Under the pieces are notes generated by a model. That model was not told the DNA's origin and ran no database searches. It worked only from the letters and a program-made list of their open reading frames with translations. Positions 62,660-64,000 of a stretch of DNA of 64,000 nt are shown here, piece by piece. Each line of letters begins with the position of its first letter. Position 1 is the stretch's first letter. Source of the DNA: Achromobacter spanius (GTDB lineage: Bacteria > Pseudomonadota > Gammaproteobacteria > Burkholderiales > Burkholderiaceae_B); NCBI RefSeq assembly GCF_002812705.1, contig NZ_CP025030.1, forward strand, positions 4,340,001 through 4,404,000, in the 5' to 3' direction. The position numbers were made by a program, and so were the translations under genes.

Positions 62660-63402
62660 AACGGTTCTGCCCAAGTTCGGATTTCGTCCAGTTGACTGTG
62701 CTGGGTCAGGTCCAGCCGCAAGGGCGTCACCGATACCGAGCCCTGCTCCACCGCATGGAAATCCGTACCCGGCGTGGCATCGGCGGCCAAGCCTACCGGG
62801 CCGATCCAATACACCGTGTCGCCATAGGGAGTGGTGGTGCGCACGACGGGCTGCGACGGATGGCGCTTGCCGAGCCGCGTGACGGCAAAGCCGTGCAGGT
62901 CTTCAAAGCGTCGGTTGGGAATGTTCACGTTCAGCAGCACCGGCGCGGCCAGGGGTTGCGCCAGATGGCGTTCCACCACCAGCCGGGCAGCGCGCGCAGC
63001 GGAATCGATGTGCTCCCAGCCCTTCTCGGCCAAGGAAAAGGCAATGGCCGGGATGCCGAACAGATAGCCTTCGCTGGCTGCCGCGACGGTGCCCGAATAC
63101 AGCGTGTCGTCGCCCATGTTGGCGCCGTTGTTGATGCCGGACACGACCAGGTCCGGCCGGGCGTCCATCAAGCCCGTGAGCGCCACGTGTACGCAATCGG
63201 AGGGGGTGCCGTTGACGGCGATGAAGCCATTCGAGGCGGTGCGAACCGTCAAGGGGCGGTTCAGCGTCAGGGAATTGGAGGCGCCGCTGTGGTTGGTCTC
63301 GGGCGCGACGACGGTGAGATCGCCCAAGCCTTGCAGCGCCGCGACAAGCGCTTCCAGCCCGGGGGCCGAGTAACCATCATCGTTCGAAACCAGAATTCGC
63401 AT
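62644..63402 (-). CDS. surE: 5'/3'-nucleotidase SurE
   Basis: Metal-dependent nucleotidase (also exopolyphosphatase) of 252 residues starting [23 protein letters not shown], with the metal ligands Asp8 and Asp9, then [15 protein letters not shown] and [25 protein letters not shown], all signature blocks. The start 63402 is the family N-terminus; the longer open frame upstream crosses the promoter region and was rejected. It leads the surE-pcm-nlpD-exonuclease operon, divergent from plsY. Confidence 0.95.
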   Translation of the reverse strand: MRILVSNDDGYSAPGLEALVAALQGLGDLTVVAPETNHSGASNSLTLNRPLTVRTASNGFIAVNGTPSDCVHVALTGLMDARPDLVVSGINNGANMGDDTLYSGTVAAASEGYLFGIPAIAFSLAEKGWEHIDSAARAARLVVERHLAQPLAAPVLLNVNIPNRRFEDLHGFAVTRLGKRHPSQPVVRTTTPYGDTVYWIGPVGLAADATPGTDFHAVEQGSVSVTPLRLDLTQHSQLDEIRTWAEPLCANA

Positions 63403-63594
63403 TGTGCATCCGAAAGAAAATAAAACGTGCGTGGACGTGTCGGATTGTACCGTCCGCCGCCGCGCCCCGTATGACCGCGTATGCCGCTGGGGCGGGAACG
63501 CCACGCTCGATAACCCGTACCCAGGGGCCTCGCGCGGCGCGGTAGAATCCGCAGCCATTACGACAACAACCGACAACAACGGACTCCCTACCCC

Positions 63595-64000
63595 ATGGCG
63601 ATTACCGAACCCTCCCTGGCGTTCACTGCTGCGCTCGTCCTGCTGGCCTACCTGATCGGCTCCGTGCCCTTTGCCGTGGTCGTCAGCAAGCTGATGGGGC
63701 TGCAGGACCCCCGTAGCTACGGGTCCAAGAACCCCGGCGCCACCAACGTGCTGCGCACCGGCAACAAGACTGCCGCCGCGCTGACCTTGCTGGGCGACGC
63801 CGCCAAGGGATGGTTCGCGATCTGGCTGGCCGAACGACTGGCCCCGGGCATCGCCCCAGCCGGCTTGGCGCTGGTGGCGCTGGCCGCTTTCGTCGGCCAT
63901 CTGTACCCGGTTTTCCTGCGCTTCAAGGGCGGCAAGGGCGTGGCGACCGCGCTGGGCGTACTGGTGGCGATCCAGCCTTGGCTGGCCGTGGCCACCGCCG
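63595..64000 (+). CDS. plsY: Glycerol-3-phosphate acyltransferase PlsY, 3' end outside the window
   Basis: First acylation step of phospholipid synthesis, using acyl-phosphate. The visible 135 residues include a first helix ([20 protein letters not shown]), then [21 protein letters not shown] and [20 protein letters not shown], the signature active-site loops. The gene runs off the right edge. Its promoter region (63403-63594) is shared with surE. Confidence 0.93.
   Translation, partial: MAITEPSLAFTAALVLLAYLIGSVPFAVVVSKLMGLQDPRSYGSKNPGATNVLRTGNKTAAALTLLGDAAKGWFAIWLAERLAPGIAPAGLALVALAAFVGHLYPVFLRFKGGKGVATALGVLVAIQPWLAVATA

Noticed and set aside
1..64000. CRISPR arrays, insertion sequences, prophage, integrase or tRNA genes
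   Set aside because: I looked for regular spaced repeats, transposase or integrase motifs and tRNA cloverleaf ends and saw none that stand up.

Overview
The window is a dense, GC-rich chromosomal segment with no tRNA, rRNA, phage, insertion-sequence or CRISPR content that I could see. Gene content and protein style point to a betaproteobacterium of the order Burkholderiales, most likely family Alcaligenaceae (an Achromobacter or Bordetella relative). The clues are many LysR-type regulators, two TRAP transporters, a neutral-type porin, a ZnuD-like receptor, gmk-rpoZ-spoT, and surE-pcm-nlpD followed by an exonuclease gene. The genus is inferred from general knowledge, not from a search.

Layout. 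1-2619: lysine permease (cut by the window edge) and AMP nucleosidase. 2752-5313: a candidate zinc-regulated unit with a small Cys/His-rich protein and a TonB-dependent receptor. 5602-8974: NlpC/P60 hydrolase, an SDR oxidoreductase, and a dihaem cytochrome pair resembling TsdB/TsdA (thiosulfate to tetrathionate). 9089-12287: gmk, rpoZ and spoT. 12370-14601: the glnHPQ glutamine importer. 14767-15801: a C45 (acyltransferase-like) self-processing peptidase, followed by a nested palindromic REP/BIME-like repeat. 16027-20243: a fused 5-oxoprolinase with a MarR-like regulator. 20401-21171: nudC.

21454-24230 is a DctPQM TRAP transporter, followed by a general porin (24579-25652). A shared bidirectional terminator separates the porin from an opposing six-gene operon (25707-31792): a second TRAP transporter with DUF2848, amidase-signature and DUF1445 proteins, under a LysR regulator (32205-33110). 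This looks like an uptake and catabolic module for an unidentified amide, lactam or carboxylate. 33178-37686 holds a DMT exporter, FabV enoyl reductase, a tiny secreted fimbrial-like protein, SerB and a LysR regulator. That regulator is divergent from an ATPase-permease-binding protein ABC importer (37929-41672) and has a perfect T-N11-A palindrome in between.

41706-50886: an orphan YbbA-like ATPase and a TesA-like esterase whose start codons overlap head to head, then PpiD, UgpQ, RlmJ, a two-gene nucleotidyltransferase cassette (possible toxin-antitoxin), a dihydrolipoamide-dehydrogenase-like flavoprotein, a peroxiredoxin-glutaredoxin hybrid and CopZ. 51050-53737: CopA and CueR. CueR-type operators precede both copA and copZ, giving a complete cytosolic copper-efflux module. 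53781-64000: RlmD, an MFS exporter with LysR, an orphan Imm51-type immunity protein, a TorF-like outer-membrane protein, a Spy/CpxP-like periplasmic protein, the surE-pcm-nlpD-exonuclease operon, and the start of plsY.

Most of the window is ordinary housekeeping and transport. The items most worth follow-up are the unidentified TRAP/amidase/DUF1445/DUF2848 operon, the nucleotidyltransferase pair, the orphan immunity gene, the nested palindromic repeat and the candidate Zur-controlled unit.
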